64,000 nucleotides of DNA from positions 1 to 64,000 of the forward strand of contig JBBQBB010000004.1 in assembly GCA_038317095.1 (NCBI GenBank). The letters run 5' to 3'. The translations under genes were made by a program, and so were the position numbers. This DNA is from JAGXTF01 sp038317095 (GTDB lineage Bacteria; Bacteroidota; Bacteroidia; NS11-12g; UBA955). A model generated the notes under the pieces. The model saw only the letters and a list, made by a program, of their open reading frames with translations. It was not told the origin of the DNA and did not search any database. How positions within the stretch are numbered: the stretch's first letter is position 1; every line of letters starts with the position of its first letter. Positions 17,464 through 25,743 of this stretch are shown piece by piece.

Positions 17464-19122
17464 ATGCATAAACAGTTACTCTGTTTTTTTGTATTTCTTC
17501 TTTTTGCCCAATTAAAAGCCCAAGAGCCAAAAGGCACTGGAAAAAATGTGGTTTTAAAAATCAAAACTTCGTATAACGCCACCATAGAAAAGCTTTTACC
17601 CACAGGCCATTGGAAATATACCAATGCAGAAGGGGAGCTATGCAAAGAAGGTGATTACAAAGTGGAAGGTGAAAAAAGCTACCAAACAGGTACTTGGTTG
17701 TATTACAATACGGAAGGTCTGGTCTTCGTAAAAATAACCTACGCCAAGGACAAACCACAACAAATTGAAATCCTAGATTCCGGATCCAACCTATGCGGCA
17801 AAAGCAATTTATCAGTAGAAATAGATACCGCTGATATTTACCATGTAAAGTGTTTTGAGTGCAAGGACATTTTGAAATTTTCGGTGGCCAAAGTTCCTAC
17901 AAAAGTCAGCTTTTCTGAACTCAAAGGGGAAGCCAATGGCGGCGATTCAAAAATAGAAAAAGCTGGAGGTTTGGTGGTATACCCAATTCCGAATACATCC
18001 AACGGCAATGGCGATTTCACGGGCAGTGCCACCATACAAAACGACAGCGTATGGATATTGAAATATCCTATCATTTCTGCTTCCTTAATAAAAGGAATAG
18101 ATATAAAAAATAAAAGAAATTTGGTACTAAACCCCGGTTTCGACCGAAATTACAAACACAAAAAAACGGCAGCCGAAATTAAACCAAAGAGAAAGATTTT
18201 TCCGTATTGGTTTGAAGCCTCAGAAACTCCAGACCCTATTGTAAAAAATAAAGAATCCTATGCAGGTTTTAGGGTTATTGGCGGCAATTATGAAGTGATT
18301 GGCGGTGAGCTATTAAAACCACTAGAAGCAGGCGAAAAGTACTGTTTTCAAATGCAAATCAAACTCAAAGAAACCAACCGAAGAGCCACTACAAATGCTG
18401 GCGTCATTTTATCAGAAGAAGTTCTCGATTTTGACAAATTCACAACTGCAGATTTCTTGAATCACCCAGCAAAAATTATTTCTGCCGATAGTTTATATCT
18501 ATGTCAACGTGAAAACTGGCAAACCATATCGGGGAATTTTGTAGCCAATGGAGACGAACGTTTTCTTTACATTGGGGCTTTCCCTCCCAATTACAAATTG
18601 AATATTTTACAAACCGATCCTATAGATACTGCAACCCTATTTCCCGGTGCATATGAAATTTATTATTACGTAGACAATGTGTTGCTCATGAAATCGGATA
18701 CGGCAGTTCGTTGTATTTGCAACATCAATGATTGTCCGCCAGAAGAAGATACTTTAAAAGCAGCAGAACTGGTAAAAATTGCAAAGCAATTTGTATTTCG
18801 CAACATTCAATTTGAAACCAACAAAACCATTTTGCTGTTGAGTGCATCCCCTTCTTTAGATAGTTTAATGGAATTGTTGGAAGAAAATCCAAAAATGCGA
18901 CTGAGAATCACTGGACATACAGACGGAGATGGAGAAGAGGATGCCAACCAAATTTTGAGTGAGGAGAGGGCAAAACGCGTGTATGATTTTTTGGTAGAAA
19001 ACGGCATTGATGCCACCAGGTTGGAATATGACGGTAAAGGAGAAACAGAACCCATTGAGAGCAATAAAAATGCAAAAGGCAGGGCTAAAAACCGAAGGGT
19101 GACTTTTACCGTTTTGGATTAA
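17464..19122 (+). CDS. OmpA-family outer-membrane/peptidoglycan-linked protein
   Basis: The start is the ATG at 17464 (552 residues), which gives a proper signal peptide (MHKQLLCFFVFLLFAQLKAQ); the longer TTG frame adds 14 residues that overlap the promoter. Residues about 50-110 resemble MORN/YwqK-like repeats (GTWLYYNTEGLVF). A middle beta domain of about 180 residues precedes the C-terminal OmpA-like peptidoglycan-binding domain, recognised by IQFETNKTILLLSAS, ITGHTDGDGEEDANQILSEERA and GRAKNRRVTF. It probably ties the outer envelope to peptidoglycan. The Kelch gene follows 13 bases later in a likely operon. Confidence 0.85.
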   Translation: MHKQLLCFFVFLLFAQLKAQEPKGTGKNVVLKIKTSYNATIEKLLPTGHWKYTNAEGELCKEGDYKVEGEKSYQTGTWLYYNTEGLVFVKITYAKDKPQQIEILDSGSNLCGKSNLSVEIDTADIYHVKCFECKDILKFSVAKVPTKVSFSELKGEANGGDSKIEKAGGLVVYPIPNTSNGNGDFTGSATIQNDSVWILKYPIISASLIKGIDIKNKRNLVLNPGFDRNYKHKKTAAEIKPKRKIFPYWFEASETPDPIVKNKESYAGFRVIGGNYEVIGGELLKPLEAGEKYCFQMQIKLKETNRRATTNAGVILSEEVLDFDKFTTADFLNHPAKIISADSLYLCQRENWQTISGNFVANGDERFLYIGAFPPNYKLNILQTDPIDTATLFPGAYEIYYYVDNVLLMKSDTAVRCICNINDCPPEEDTLKAAELVKIAKQFVFRNIQFETNKTILLLSASPSLDSLMELLEENPKMRLRITGHTDGDGEEDANQILSEERAKRVYDFLVENGIDATRLEYDGKGETEPIESNKNAKGRAKNRRVTFTVLD

Positions 19123-19135
19123 AAAAACTAAAAAA

Positions 19136-20368
19136 ATGTATAAATATCAACTCGCTTTTTTTGCACTATTATTTCTTTTCAACACCTCCACATCAGCGCA
19201 AACGGGCAAATGGACTAAAAAGAAAAGTCTTCCAGATTCTATTAGAATAGAAGCTGGCGCATTTGATGCTAATGGAAAAATCTATATCCTTACAGGAAGG
19301 CATGGGTCAAATTATTTTGCTACTGTTTGGGAATATACACCTGGAAAAGATACATGGATTCGAAAGTCAGACTTCCCTGGCGGAGGTAGACGTGAGTTGG
19401 CCTGCTTTAGTATAGGAAACAAGGGCTATGTAGGCACAGGAAGGGACGTTAGCGGGGCATACAAAGACTTCTACGAATACGATGCAACTTCAGACAAGTG
19501 GACTAAAAAGAAAGATTTTGGGGGCACAGTGCGACGTGATGCACTAGGATTTTCCATTGGAAATAAAGGGTATTTTGGTACAGGTCAAAACCCCACAGGA
19601 ACTGTCAATTACAATGATCTATGGGAATATGATACATCTGCCAACACGTGGACTCAAAAAACAAGTTTTACAGCGGGGAATATTCGAAATGCTGCTTTTG
19701 GTTTTTCAATTGGAACCAAAGGCTATGTAACAACAGGGAGAAATCTAAGTTCTGAATACAACGATGTTTGGGAATATGACCAAACTGGAAATACTTGGAG
19801 CAAAAAAAACAATTTTGGCGGTACGGTTAGATCTGAAGTGGTAGGGTTTGTGATAGGCAGCAAAGCTTTTATAGGAACAGGCTATGATGCCACTGGCAAT
19901 CTTTCCGATTTTTGGATGTATAATCCTGCAACCGACTCTTGGATTCCAGAAACCAGTTTTCCAGGGGGAGCTCGTCAGGAAGGAGTTGCAGGGTCCGCGG
20001 GCGGAAAAGGTTACCTTGGCTTTGGAACAATTGCATCCTTAGGTGCCCAAAATGACTGGTGGGAGTTTGACCCTACACCTCCTGCAAGCAAAGATAATTA
20101 TGAAAAATTGAACTTTAAATTAAACCCAAATCCCGCACAAAACACAATCCGAATATCATTTGAAAATACACAAAACAAAGATGTATCCCTGTATATTTAT
20201 GATTTGTCTGGTAGAGAGGTTAATTCAAAAAAGTTCTCAGCGTCAATCGGCGGTTATCAAACTTTTAACTTGGATATTTCGGGTATTAAAAATGGGATGT
20301 ATTATTTAAAATTCTTATCCGGAGATATTTGTAAAATCGAAAAACTAGAAGTGGTTGAAGGACCCTAA
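19136..20368 (+). CDS. T9SS-secreted Kelch-repeat beta-propeller protein
   Basis: This 410-residue protein has a signal peptide (MYKYQLAFFALLFLFNTSTSAQ) and six or seven Kelch-like repeats of about 48 residues, each with variants of GNKGYVGTG, DFYEYDATSDKWTKK and DLWEYDTSANTWTQK, which predict one beta-propeller. The last 85 residues are a T9SS type A sorting domain (FKLNPNPAQNTIRISF to the end). The repeats are so regular that recent duplication is likely. It should be exported to the cell surface. It is cotranscribed with the OmpA-like gene just upstream; the ligand is unknown. Confidence 0.88.
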   Translation: MYKYQLAFFALLFLFNTSTSAQTGKWTKKKSLPDSIRIEAGAFDANGKIYILTGRHGSNYFATVWEYTPGKDTWIRKSDFPGGGRRELACFSIGNKGYVGTGRDVSGAYKDFYEYDATSDKWTKKKDFGGTVRRDALGFSIGNKGYFGTGQNPTGTVNYNDLWEYDTSANTWTQKTSFTAGNIRNAAFGFSIGTKGYVTTGRNLSSEYNDVWEYDQTGNTWSKKNNFGGTVRSEVVGFVIGSKAFIGTGYDATGNLSDFWMYNPATDSWIPETSFPGGARQEGVAGSAGGKGYLGFGTIASLGAQNDWWEFDPTPPASKDNYEKLNFKLNPNPAQNTIRISFENTQNKDVSLYIYDLSGREVNSKKFSASIGGYQTFNLDISGIKNGMYYLKFLSGDICKIEKLEVVEGP

Positions 20369-20522
20369 AAAAATGAGATACATCTGAAAGACCGCATCTT
20401 TCTCTACCAAAAAACCTCTTTCAATTTTAATTTCTTGCCAGTCAGCAATTCATTAAATAGTAACAAACGCGAATTGGCGAATGGCTGCATTTGCCAAAGT
20501 TTTTACCAAAGTCACTTTTTGT

Positions 20523-21566
20523 TTATTTCCCAAAAAGCAAAATACCACCGCCGGTAAGTACCAAATTGATAATGGCCAGTGGAATTAAACTCTTCCAACC
20601 CAAATGCATCAATTGGTCGTATCGAAAACGAGGCAAAGTCCAACGGATCCACATAAATAGGAAAATAAAGAACCCTATTTTAGCAAAGAAAGCCAGTACT
20701 TCTATCATTGCCAGCCAATTTGGATGGGTACCAAACCAAGCCGCATCCATGAATGGAAAATTGTAACCGCCAAAATAAACGGACGCCATTACCGCACTGC
20801 TGATAAACATGTTGATGTACTCTGCAAAAAGATAAAAGCCCAATTTCATGCTCGAATATTCAGTATGGTATCCGCCAATCAGTTCGGTTTCACACTCCGG
20901 CAAATCAAAAGGTGCACGGTTGGTTTCGGCCAAGGCACAAATTAGAAAAATGAAAAAACCCAAGGGTTGGTAAATGATATTCCACTGCATGCCATGCCAG
21001 CCGCTTTGTTGGTTAACGATATGGCGCAAACTCAAATCACCACTAATCATGATTACGGCAATCAACGAAAGCCCCATGCCCAATTCATAACTGATCATTT
21101 GTGAACTTGCGCGTATGGCTCCATACAAAGAGTATTTGTTGTTGGAGGCCCAACCACCAATCATGATGCCATAAACACCCACACTTACAATACCCATAAT
21201 ATACAGTATTCCAATATCTACATCGGCTACTTGCAATGAAATATGGCGCCCTCCGAGTATCAAATCTCCACCCCAAGGAATAACAGCACTGGTAATGCAG
21301 GCGGTAATCATTGCCAAACCAGGACCCAAAATAAACAACCATTTTTCGGCATTTTTGGGAATTAATTCTTCCTTGAAAAACATTTTACCCCCATCGGCGA
21401 AAGGTTGCAGTATGCCAAAAATACCAGCCCGATTGGGTCCCAAACGGTCTTGCATAAATGCAGCTACTTTCCTTTCTCCGTAAGTGAGGTAAAGTGCCAC
21501 ACCTAAGGTTATGGCTGTAAGTATCGCTATTAAAATGCTCTTTTCGAGCAACATTGAAAATTCCAT
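20523..21566 (-). CDS. nuoH: NADH-quinone oxidoreductase subunit H
   Basis: NuoH is the membrane subunit of respiratory complex I that forms part of the quinone-binding chamber and links the peripheral arm to the proton pumps. The 347-residue protein has about eight transmembrane helices and the family blocks AAFMQDRLGPNRAGIFGILQ, ALAETNRAPFDLPECETELI and FFLFAEYINMF-like sequence near 245. It is the last gene of the nuo cluster here; nuoI and later genes are not adjacent. It lies one base after nuoG. Confidence 0.96.
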   Translation of the reverse strand: MEFSMLLEKSILIAILTAITLGVALYLTYGERKVAAFMQDRLGPNRAGIFGILQPFADGGKMFFKEELIPKNAEKWLFILGPGLAMITACITSAVIPWGGDLILGGRHISLQVADVDIGILYIMGIVSVGVYGIMIGGWASNNKYSLYGAIRASSQMISYELGMGLSLIAVIMISGDLSLRHIVNQQSGWHGMQWNIIYQPLGFFIFLICALAETNRAPFDLPECETELIGGYHTEYSSMKLGFYLFAEYINMFISSAVMASVYFGGYNFPFMDAAWFGTHPNWLAMIEVLAFFAKIGFFIFLFMWIRWTLPRFRYDQLMHLGWKSLIPLAIINLVLTGGGILLFGK

Positions 21567-21567
21567 T

Positions 21568-22542
21568 TTAAGCTTCGTTCAATAAGGGTGTATGTTGGGG
21601 AATGGGAGACTCATATTTATTGGCAGAAATTACGGAATGGCGGTCGATATGACGTGGACCTTCAAAAACCCAATCTGTATTTTCTTTCTTTTCAAAACGA
21701 CATTCGTTGCAGATAAAATCCTTCACTTCGCCAAATTGGTCTTTTCTTGCAGTTATTCTAGCAATTTCATCGCCAATCATCCAAGCCACTGCATGTCCTT
21801 TGCATTTTGGATTGCCGCAATCGCGGTGCACATCCATGGGTTTTGTATACCAAACCCTGCTTTTAAAACGAAAAGTTTTGTCGGTTAAAGCGCCCACGGG
21901 ACAAACATCAATAACATTGCCAATAAAATCGTGGTCCAATGAATTTTGGATATAGGTGCTAATTTCTGCAGCATCGCCCCTTTTCATGATGCCGTGTTCG
22001 CGTTTGTCTGTCAATTGGTCTGCAGTATAAACGCAACGGAAACACATAATGCAACGTGTCATATGCAATTTGATATAATCTCCAATGTCTATTTTATCAA
22101 ATTCGCGGCGTTTAAATTCATACCGAGAATGGGCCAAACCATGTTCAAAAGCAAGATTCTGCAAATCACATTCTCCAGCTTGGTCACAAACCGGACAATC
22201 CAATGGATGGTTTATGAGCAGAAACTCAACAATGCCTTTGCGCGCATCCAACGTGCGTTCACTGGTTTTGTTTTTTATTTCCATGCCATCCATAACTGTA
22301 GTACTGCAACTTGCCACCAATTTCGGCATCGGTCTTGGGTCTTTTTCGCTGCCCTTGCTCACTTCTACCAAGCAAGTTCTGCATTTTCCGCCACTTCCTT
22401 TTAAACTCGTATAATAACACATTGCTGGGGGAACAGCTTCGCCTCCCACTATGCGGGCTGCATTTAAAATGGTTGTACCCGGATCTACCTGAACGGCAAT
22501 GCCGTCAATGGTAACTGTAAATTTCTCTGTCGCTTCAGACAT
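21568..22542 (-). CDS. nuoG: NADH-quinone oxidoreductase subunit G, short form
   Basis: The 324-residue protein contains the N-terminal iron-sulfur part of NuoG: a 2Fe-2S ferredoxin domain with CYYTSLKGSGGKCRTC near 42-57, the His/Cys set HPLDCPVCDQAGEC and a further cluster motif CIMCFRC with VCPVGAL. The large molybdopterin-like domain of the E. coli protein is absent. To my knowledge short NuoG proteins of this size are usual in Bacteroidota, so this is not a truncation. It passes electrons from NuoE/F towards the membrane arm. Confidence 0.92.
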   Translation of the reverse strand: MSEATEKFTVTIDGIAVQVDPGTTILNAARIVGGEAVPPAMCYYTSLKGSGGKCRTCLVEVSKGSEKDPRPMPKLVASCSTTVMDGMEIKNKTSERTLDARKGIVEFLLINHPLDCPVCDQAGECDLQNLAFEHGLAHSRYEFKRREFDKIDIGDYIKLHMTRCIMCFRCVYTADQLTDKREHGIMKRGDAAEISTYIQNSLDHDFIGNVIDVCPVGALTDKTFRFKSRVWYTKPMDVHRDCGNPKCKGHAVAWMIGDEIARITARKDQFGEVKDFICNECRFEKKENTDWVFEGPRHIDRHSVISANKYESPIPQHTPLLNEA

Positions 22543-22558
22543 ATTTTTGTTCTATAAT

Positions 22559-23911
22559 TTAAGCGTTAACCGTTTCAAATATTTTATCTTTCACCAAGCC
22601 ATAATTTCTTTCGAGGCAGGTTTTGGGTTCATTTACATGCCATTCAAACTCTTCCCTAAAATGGCGAATTGCAGCGGCAACTGGCCAAGCTGCAGCATCT
22701 CCCAGCGGGCAAATGGTATTTCCTTCAATTCTCCGTTGTATATCCCACAACAAATCAATGTCTTCCATTTTACCGTGTCCATATTCCATTCTGTGGAGTA
22801 CCTTCTCTAACCACCCAGTACCTTCTCGGCAAGGGCTGCATTGTCCGCAACTTTCATGGTGGTAAAAACGGCTAAAATTCCAAGTATTGCGCACAATACA
22901 CTGGTCTTCATCATACACAATAAATCCACCCGAACCCAGCATACTTCCAGTGGCAAAACCACCATCTGACAAACTTTCGTACGACATTAAACGATCTTCC
23001 CCTTTGGCCGTTTTACAAACCAAATAATGGGGTAAAATTGGTACGGAAGATCCACCAGGAACGCATGCCTTTAATTTTTTTCCATTCTTTATTCCTCCCA
23101 AAAAATTATCACCGTAGATAAATTCTTCCACGGTCATATTCATATCAATTTCATACACACCCGGATTGTTGATATTGCCAGAAGCAGAAATCAATTTGGT
23201 ACCTGTACTTTTTCCGATTCCAATTTTGGCATATTCATCTCCACCGTCATTTACAATAGGCACAACGGCAGCTATGGTTTCTACATTGTTTACCACACTT
23301 GGACATTGCCATAGTCCTTTTACGGCAGGAAATGGCGGTTTCATGCGTGGGTTTCCGCGCAAACCTTCTAAACTCTCAATCATTGCCGTTTCTTCGCCAC
23401 AGATATAAGCTCCAGCACCGCATGTAACAGCCAAATCTAAATTGTAACCAGTGCCCAAAATATTTTTACCCAACCATCCGTTTGCATAAGCTTCTGCAAT
23501 GGCTTTTTCCAAAATGCGAAGCACATACATGTATTCGCCGCGGATATAAATATAACTTTGGTTTGCGCCTAGGGCATAGCTACTGGTAATCATGCCTTCA
23601 ATTAAAAGATGGGGAAGTTTTTCCATCAAATACCGGTCTTTGAAAGTACCCGGTTCAGATTCATCTGCATTGCAAAGTAAGTAGCGGGGAATGCCCTCGG
23701 GTTTTGCCAAAAAGCTCCATTTCATGCCTGTTGGAAAACCTGCGCCACCTCTGCCGCGCAGTCCGCTTTTTTTCACTTCTTCAACCACCTCATCAGGGGT
23801 CATTGTTTTTAGTGCCTTTTCAACGCTGCGGTATCCACCTTCTTTTCGGTAAACATCATAGCTTTCTATTCCGGCTACTGCAACTTTATCCAATAAAAGT
23901 TTGCGACTCAT
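22559..23911 (-). CDS. nuoF: NADH-quinone oxidoreductase subunit F
   Basis: NuoF binds FMN and NADH and is the entry point of electrons into complex I. The 450-residue length is normal. The NADH/FMN motifs SGLRGRGGAGFPTGMKW (near 50-66) and GAYICGEETAMIESLEG (near 168-184) and the 4Fe-4S motif CGQCSPCREGTGWLEK (near 345-360) are all present. Its start codon overlaps the stop of the DUF2442 gene by four bases (ATGA), so the inserted small genes are translationally linked to nuoF. Confidence 0.96.
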   Translation of the reverse strand: MSRKLLLDKVAVAGIESYDVYRKEGGYRSVEKALKTMTPDEVVEEVKKSGLRGRGGAGFPTGMKWSFLAKPEGIPRYLLCNADESEPGTFKDRYLMEKLPHLLIEGMITSSYALGANQSYIYIRGEYMYVLRILEKAIAEAYANGWLGKNILGTGYNLDLAVTCGAGAYICGEETAMIESLEGLRGNPRMKPPFPAVKGLWQCPSVVNNVETIAAVVPIVNDGGDEYAKIGIGKSTGTKLISASGNINNPGVYEIDMNMTVEEFIYGDNFLGGIKNGKKLKACVPGGSSVPILPHYLVCKTAKGEDRLMSYESLSDGGFATGSMLGSGGFIVYDEDQCIVRNTWNFSRFYHHESCGQCSPCREGTGWLEKVLHRMEYGHGKMEDIDLLWDIQRRIEGNTICPLGDAAAWPVAAAIRHFREEFEWHVNEPKTCLERNYGLVKDKIFETVNA

Positions 23912-24231
23912 TGTTCTTTTTTCTTTTCTAATGTTAGTTCCACTCTCTGGTACAAAGGGCTATCTTGGGCCAATTCAGTCCATTCCTTTTCTTCAGTCTG
24001 ATAATAATACCTTAATGCATCCGCACAAATATCCAGCCCATTTGGCGATTCTAAAGACCTGCCATTTCCACTTAATTTAACTTTTTCAAATTTTAACGAA
24101 TCCACCAATTTTTTTTCTAACCCTTCAAATGTAAGTATTTCTCTAAAATCACAATGCCTCTTAGCTCCATCATTAAAAGACAATGTTAATGTATGAGGCG
24201 CATTGTATAATATAGATTGAAGTTGAATCAT
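23908..24231 (-). CDS. DUF2442-family small protein inside the nuo operon
   Basis: The 107-residue protein fits the DUF2442 family: an N-terminal beta part with LTLSFNDGAKRHCDF and the conserved SPNGLDICADALRYY near 70-85, followed by a charged extension. DUF2442 genes are often paired with DUF4160 genes, as here, and the pair has been suspected to be toxin-antitoxin-like; the function is not established. It overlaps the DUF4160 frame upstream and nuoF downstream by four bases each. Such tight coupling inside the complex I operon is unusual and implies regulated coexpression or a tolerated insertion. Confidence 0.75.
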   Translation of the reverse strand: MIQLQSILYNAPHTLTLSFNDGAKRHCDFREILTFEGLEKKLVDSLKFEKVKLSGNGRSLESPNGLDICADALRYYYQTEEKEWTELAQDSPLYQRVELTLEKKKEQ

Positions 24232-24488
24232 AACAAAGGCTCCATTTTATTCAGTTGTTTTTTTTGTATCGCAAAGTCCCAATTATTTAAGAATTCATTC
24301 CGATGAATTGAATACCAATCATGGATGAGTTCCAAAGCCCTCGTTGGCATATTTTCCGAGATAATATTGCAGGTGGAAATGGAAATCACGGCTTCAAATT
24401 CTCCATAAATTGCATGAAAATGAGGAGGATTGTAGTCCCCGTAAAACATATATATAACAATTCCCTAAACCCTGCATATTTCTGGCAT
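24228..24488 (-). pseudogene. DUF4160 gene with in-frame TAG at codon 8
   Basis: A frame starting at ATG 24488, two bases past the nuoE stop, reads MPEICRV, then TAG at 24465-24467, then GIVIYMFYGDYNPPHFHAIYG and on to 24228. DUF4160 proteins normally begin with this pattern uninterrupted (MP-I-x-FxGIxIYMYxxDxxPPHFHA), and the full 86-codon length fits the family. The stop therefore appears to break the gene. Translation could restart at the ATG at 24449, giving 73 residues that keep the PPHFHA motif but lose the first strand. Alternatives are a sequencing error or readthrough. The downstream part overlaps the DUF2442 start by four bases, as in an intact pair. Confidence 0.7.
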
Positions 24489-24489
24489 T

Positions 24490-25059
24490 TTACATCCCCA
24501 TATAATTTGTTTTGGGATTTTTTCGGTACATTTCTATCAATTCATCCACTTTTGCTTCGGTAAGGTGTTCGTGGAATTTTTCACCTGCTTGCAACATGGG
24601 TGCATACCCACAAGCGCCTAAGCATTCCACTGTTTTAAGGGTAAAAAGTCCGTCAGCCGTTGTTTCGCCGTCTTTAATACCCAATTTGTTTTCGATATAG
24701 GAAACGATTTTTTCAGCCCCTTCAATCATACATGGTCCGGTGCGGCAAACTTCTAGTTTTACTTTCCCTACAGGTTTTACATCGTACATGCTGTAAAATG
24801 TTGCAACCTCATACACTTCCACCGGATTTAAATGCAACAGCCTAGCTACGTAATCCATCACTGGAGCATCCAGCCAGCCAAAATGGGCTTGTGCAATGTG
24901 CAACAACCGCAGCAACGCACTCTTTTGTTTTCCCTCAGGGAACAATTTTATTACCCTGTCTACTTCTGCAAGTATCTCTGCAGGAAACTGGATTTCACCT
25001 TGAACTGCTTCCAAAATTGGTTCGTTTAAAATAAGCCGCGAATATAGGATATGAAACAT
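24490..25059 (-). CDS. nuoE: NADH-quinone oxidoreductase subunit E
   Basis: NuoE carries the 2Fe-2S cluster N1a and partners NuoF. The thioredoxin-like fold has the cluster ligands in VCRTGPCMI and VECLGACGYAPM. The family core begins at PAEILAEVDRVIKLFPEGKQKSALL, so the true start is uncertain. ATG at 25059 is given (190 residues); ATG at 25092 and TTG at 25014 are also possible, and a -7-like TATATTCG at 25039-25046 would favour the TTG. It is the first gene of the nuo group here; nuoA-D are not adjacent. Confidence 0.9.
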   Translation of the reverse strand: MFHILYSRLILNEPILEAVQGEIQFPAEILAEVDRVIKLFPEGKQKSALLRLLHIAQAHFGWLDAPVMDYVARLLHLNPVEVYEVATFYSMYDVKPVGKVKLEVCRTGPCMIEGAEKIVSYIENKLGIKDGETTADGLFTLKTVECLGACGYAPMLQAGEKFHEHLTEAKVDELIEMYRKNPKTNYMGM

Positions 25060-25130
25060 GCCTATCATAGAAGCATTTGAATGATTTTTCAACGAATTTT
25101 CAAGAAAAAATGACAGTAATAAAAAGTATA

Positions 25131-25160
25131 TTGTGTTTCCAACTTTATATGCTACTTTTG
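25131..25160 (+). promoter_or_regulatory. Promoter of the metal-efflux set
   Basis: TTG at 25131-25133 and TACTTTTG at 25153-25160 are 19 bases apart, matching both halves of the Bacteroidota promoter consensus (TTG, 17-23 bases, TAnnTTTG). It is the best two-part promoter match in the window. It overlaps the ATG at 25149, which argues for a start further downstream for the small secreted protein. Confidence 0.65.
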
Positions 25161-25553
25161 CCTAAGTTGCAGCGCATCTATTCTATATTACTCATTTTGA
25201 TTTTTTTAATAGCACAAACACCTGCGCAACAACTTTTAAAACTTCCCCTGCTGATTGAACATTTTAACGAACACAAACAAGGCCGCGCTTCCTTTGATTT
25301 GGGTGATTTTTTCAAAATGCATTATGTAGATGCTGAAAAAAAAGACAAAGATTACGAAAAAGACATGCGGTTGCCGTTTAAGAAAAATGACATGCACTTC
25401 TTTGCAGGGGTTTTTTTGTGTATCCAATCTGAATATTTAGAGATTGAACCCGTTTCTGTTGTTTCGAACAAAATATACCCAACCCTAGATCCGGCTTTGT
25501 GCAATTGGATTCATGGGTCCATTTGGCAGCCCCCCAAAGAAATATTGGGTTAA
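25149..25553 (+). CDS. Small secreted protein upstream of the heavy-metal pump
   Basis: This protein has a signal peptide ending in LIAQTPAQ and a mature part of about 110 residues with scattered His, Met and acidic residues (LLIEHFNEHKQG, MHYVDAEKKDKD, NDMHFF) and a conserved-looking end CNWIHGSIWQPPKEIL. The ATG at 25149 gives 134 residues. Because the promoter covers that ATG, the TTG at 25167 (128 residues, signal peptide LQRIYSILLILIFLIAQTPAQ) may be the real start. Small proteins of this kind occur before CusA-type pumps in Bacteroidota; a periplasmic metal-binding role is inference. Confidence 0.65.
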   Translation: MLLLPKLQRIYSILLILIFLIAQTPAQQLLKLPLLIEHFNEHKQGRASFDLGDFFKMHYVDAEKKDKDYEKDMRLPFKKNDMHFFAGVFLCIQSEYLEIEPVSVVSNKIYPTLDPALCNWIHGSIWQPPKEILG

Positions 25554-25743
25554 TTCAGTCCGGTCATAAAAAATGGACGTGCAGGCGGATTAATATCCTG
25601 CAAAATTTACAAATTTTAATTTTAAAAATACAAATGAATAGCGTGTATATTCATCTGCTGCTTCATGGTCTTTCCTATTGCGATAGATTCATTTGCCAGG
25701 ATGGAATATGCATTCAACAAGAAAAAAGGAGCTCGGCAATAAC

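Noticed and set aside
21568..22542. NuoG looked truncated compared with the E. coli protein
   Set aside because: Short NuoG proteins with only the iron-sulfur part are usual in Bacteroidota, and start and stop fit the operon.
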